64,000 nucleotides of DNA from Deltaproteobacteria bacterium. Lineage in GTDB: Bacteria; JADJOY01. Shown one piece after another: positions 62,691-64,000 of the stretch; position 1 is the stretch's first letter; every line of letters starts with the position of its first letter. A program made the translations under genes and the position numbers. The DNA lies in the NCBI GenBank assembly GCA_016713535.1, contig JADJOY010000007.1, forward strand, positions 132,542-196,541, given 5' to 3'. The notes under the pieces were generated by a model. It ran no database searches. It worked only from the letters and a program-made list of their open reading frames with translations, and was not told where the DNA came from.

Positions 62691-63916
62691 GCGAGCTCGA
62701 GGAGCGTGATCTCGCTCGGCGCGCCGAGGCGCATGGGCGGCCCCCAGTAGCCGGTGCCGCGGCTCACGTAGAGCCACATCGCGCCCACCCGGTAGAGCCC
62801 GGCCACGTACGGCGTGGTGAGCCGCACCGGCAGGTGCCACGGGAAGAACTGCCCGCCGTGGGTGTGTCCCGAGACGTGGAGCTGCGCGCCGAGGCGCGCC
62901 GCGTGGCGAGCCGTGTTCGGCTGGTGGGCGAGGAAGATCGTGACGTCCGCGGGCGGCGCGCCGCCGAGCGCGGCGTCGGGATCGCAGCGATGGCCGGGCA
63001 CCATCCTCCCCGCGTGGACGTCGGTGACGCCCGCCACCACGAGCCGCGCGCTCTCGCGGACATCCACGACGCGATGCTCGTTCAAGAGCGGCGTGAAGCC
63101 GAGCCGCGCCACCTCGCGCACCCACGCCTCGGCGCCGCTGTAGTACTCGTGGTTGCCGGTCACGTAGAAGCGTCCGTCGCGGGCGGCCACGTCGGCGAGC
63201 GGACGGGTGTGCTCGCGCAGGTTCGCCACCGACCCATCCACGAGATCGCCGGTGAGCACCACCAGGTGAGCGTCGAGAGCGTTCACCTCGTCGACGATGC
63301 GGCGCACGTAGGCGCCCTTGATCGTGGGGCCGACGTGGACGTCGGTGATCTGGACGATCCGGTAGCCGACCAGCGCCTCCGGCAGCCCGGCGATCGGCAC
63401 CGTCACGCGCTTCACCCGCGCCACGCGCCGCGCCGCGCTGACTCCGCTCGCCGTGGCCACCAGCGACACGATCACGATCGCGAGGTTGCCGAGCCGCGTG
63501 GCCGCGAGCGCCACGCCCTCGCCCGAGACGCCCGCGCTCGCTACCCGCGCATGCGCCACCGGATCGGCCAGCAAGCGCCACGCGACCTCGGCGAGATCGC
63601 GCACCGCGAGCAGCGGCAGCACCAGCGCCAGGAAGCCCATGCCGAGGTAGGTCGCCCAGTGGAACAGGTCGACGGCCTTGGAGGGCTTCGCGAGCCGGCC
63701 GGTCACGAAGCTCGCCGGCACCATCGTCATGTGGATCGCGAGCGCGGTCCAGCCGAGGACCGCCGCCGCGAGCGGCAAGGCACTCTCCGAGATCAGCCGC
63801 ACGCCGATGTAGCGATAGACGGGCGACAGGATCAGGAGAGCCAGGCCCCAGAACACCAACGCCTGGCGCCGCACCGGCCAGCGCCGGCGAGCGGATCGAG
63901 GTCGGGACGGATTCAA
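62678..63916 (-). CDS. membrane-anchored metallophosphoesterase (YkuE-like)
   Basis: A 412-residue protein. Four or five N-terminal helices (about residues 18-165) anchor a calcineurin-like phosphoesterase: ITDVHVGP (D-x-H), VVLTGDLVDG (GD), VTGNHEYYSG (GNH[ED]) and HVSGHTHGGQFFPWHLPV (GHTH). Members are found in phospholipid or UDP-sugar hydrolysis and in cell-wall recycling. TTG start at 63916 with GAGGAG six bases before it. Confidence 0.85.
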   Translation of the reverse strand: MNPSRPRSARRRWPVRRQALVFWGLALLILSPVYRYIGVRLISESALPLAAAVLGWTALAIHMTMVPASFVTGRLAKPSKAVDLFHWATYLGMGFLALVLPLLAVRDLAEVAWRLLADPVAHARVASAGVSGEGVALAATRLGNLAIVIVSLVATASGVSAARRVARVKRVTVPIAGLPEALVGYRIVQITDVHVGPTIKGAYVRRIVDEVNALDAHLVVLTGDLVDGSVANLREHTRPLADVAARDGRFYVTGNHEYYSGAEAWVREVARLGFTPLLNEHRVVDVRESARLVVAGVTDVHAGRMVPGHRCDPDAALGGAPPADVTIFLAHQPNTARHAARLGAQLHVSGHTHGGQFFPWHLPVRLTTPYVAGLYRVGAMWLYVSRGTGYWGPPMRLGAPSEITLLELARAD

Positions 63917-64000
63917 CGGCGACTCCTCGGGGAAAACGCGATGGCGCCCAATCTATCCGTCCGCGGCGACGGTCGGCTCCGCGCCACGCCGGACGCGGGC
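63917..64000. other. right edge, no gene seen
   Basis: Leader of the metallophosphoesterase gene and unassigned sequence to the window end. Confidence 0.3.

Noticed and set aside
1-64000. tRNA, rRNA, riboswitch or CRISPR elements
   Set aside because: No cloverleaf with a TTCRANY arm, rRNA block, or regular repeat-spacer array was noticed; a covariance search would be needed to exclude small RNAs.

Overview
High-GC window (about 70 % by eye) from a Gram-negative, diderm bacterium. Many products carry Sec signals or lipoboxes, and there is a Wzm/Wzt-type O-antigen export cassette, a phosphatidylserine decarboxylase, a Bpt-type aminoacyl-tRNA-protein transferase, luciferase-like (LLM) oxidoreductases, sulfotransferase and flavin monooxygenase genes. 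This fits an uncultivated deltaproteobacterial-type lineage (Myxococcota, Desulfobacterota or Binatota-like); nothing here fixes the taxon. No rRNA, tRNA, CRISPR array, integrase or transposase was seen.

Layout. 0-16 kb: mixed housekeeping and accessory genes. These are a glycosyltransferase-like gene diverging from a flavin monooxygenase, a lipoprotein diverging from a sulfotransferase operon, an SDR-MaoC pair, a tightly coupled serB operon, a membrane gene diverging from an ilvD that lacks about 85-90 internal residues, and an SGNH lipoprotein with a poly-Gly linker. 16.3-21.5 kb: one co-directional run (oligoribonuclease-like, psd, cupin, FG-GAP-like protein, bpt, SDR). 21.9-23.9 kb: a reverse pair (Asp-nucleophile hydrolase, glycosidase-like lipoprotein). 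24.4-41.3 kb is the most striking part. Four secreted paralogues share a C-terminal IPT/TIG-like module; one also carries 12 NHL-type blades. Among them lies a frameshifted SAM methyltransferase with exact 25-residue coiled-coil repeats. They are followed by Wzt, two glycosyltransferases and Wzm. Wzt and both glycosyltransferases share a GWY...RW accessory domain. I read this as a surface-polysaccharide synthesis, capping and export locus beside a family of exported proteins.

41.4-64 kb: an acyl-CoA synthetase; an LLM / SDR-SCP2 / ferritin-like operon facing a TetR gene across two good sigma70-type promoters; a methyltransferase, DoxX-like protein, secreted hydrolase and aldo/keto reductase; an ABC1 kinase downstream of a ribbon-helix-helix/zinc-ribbon protein with a perfect palindrome at its promoter; an EamA transporter; a 910-residue lipoprotein with one haem-c site; a second, frameshifted LLM gene; a GH99-like lipoprotein; a UbiA prenyltransferase whose 3' end is tandemly triplicated; and a metallophosphoesterase.

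At least two dispersed hairpin repeat families fill the intergenic gaps, mostly between convergent genes, where they probably act as bidirectional terminators. Two one-base frameshifts, the ilvD internal loss and the degraded triplication could be real decay or assembly error. They should be checked against reads before any biological weight is put on them.
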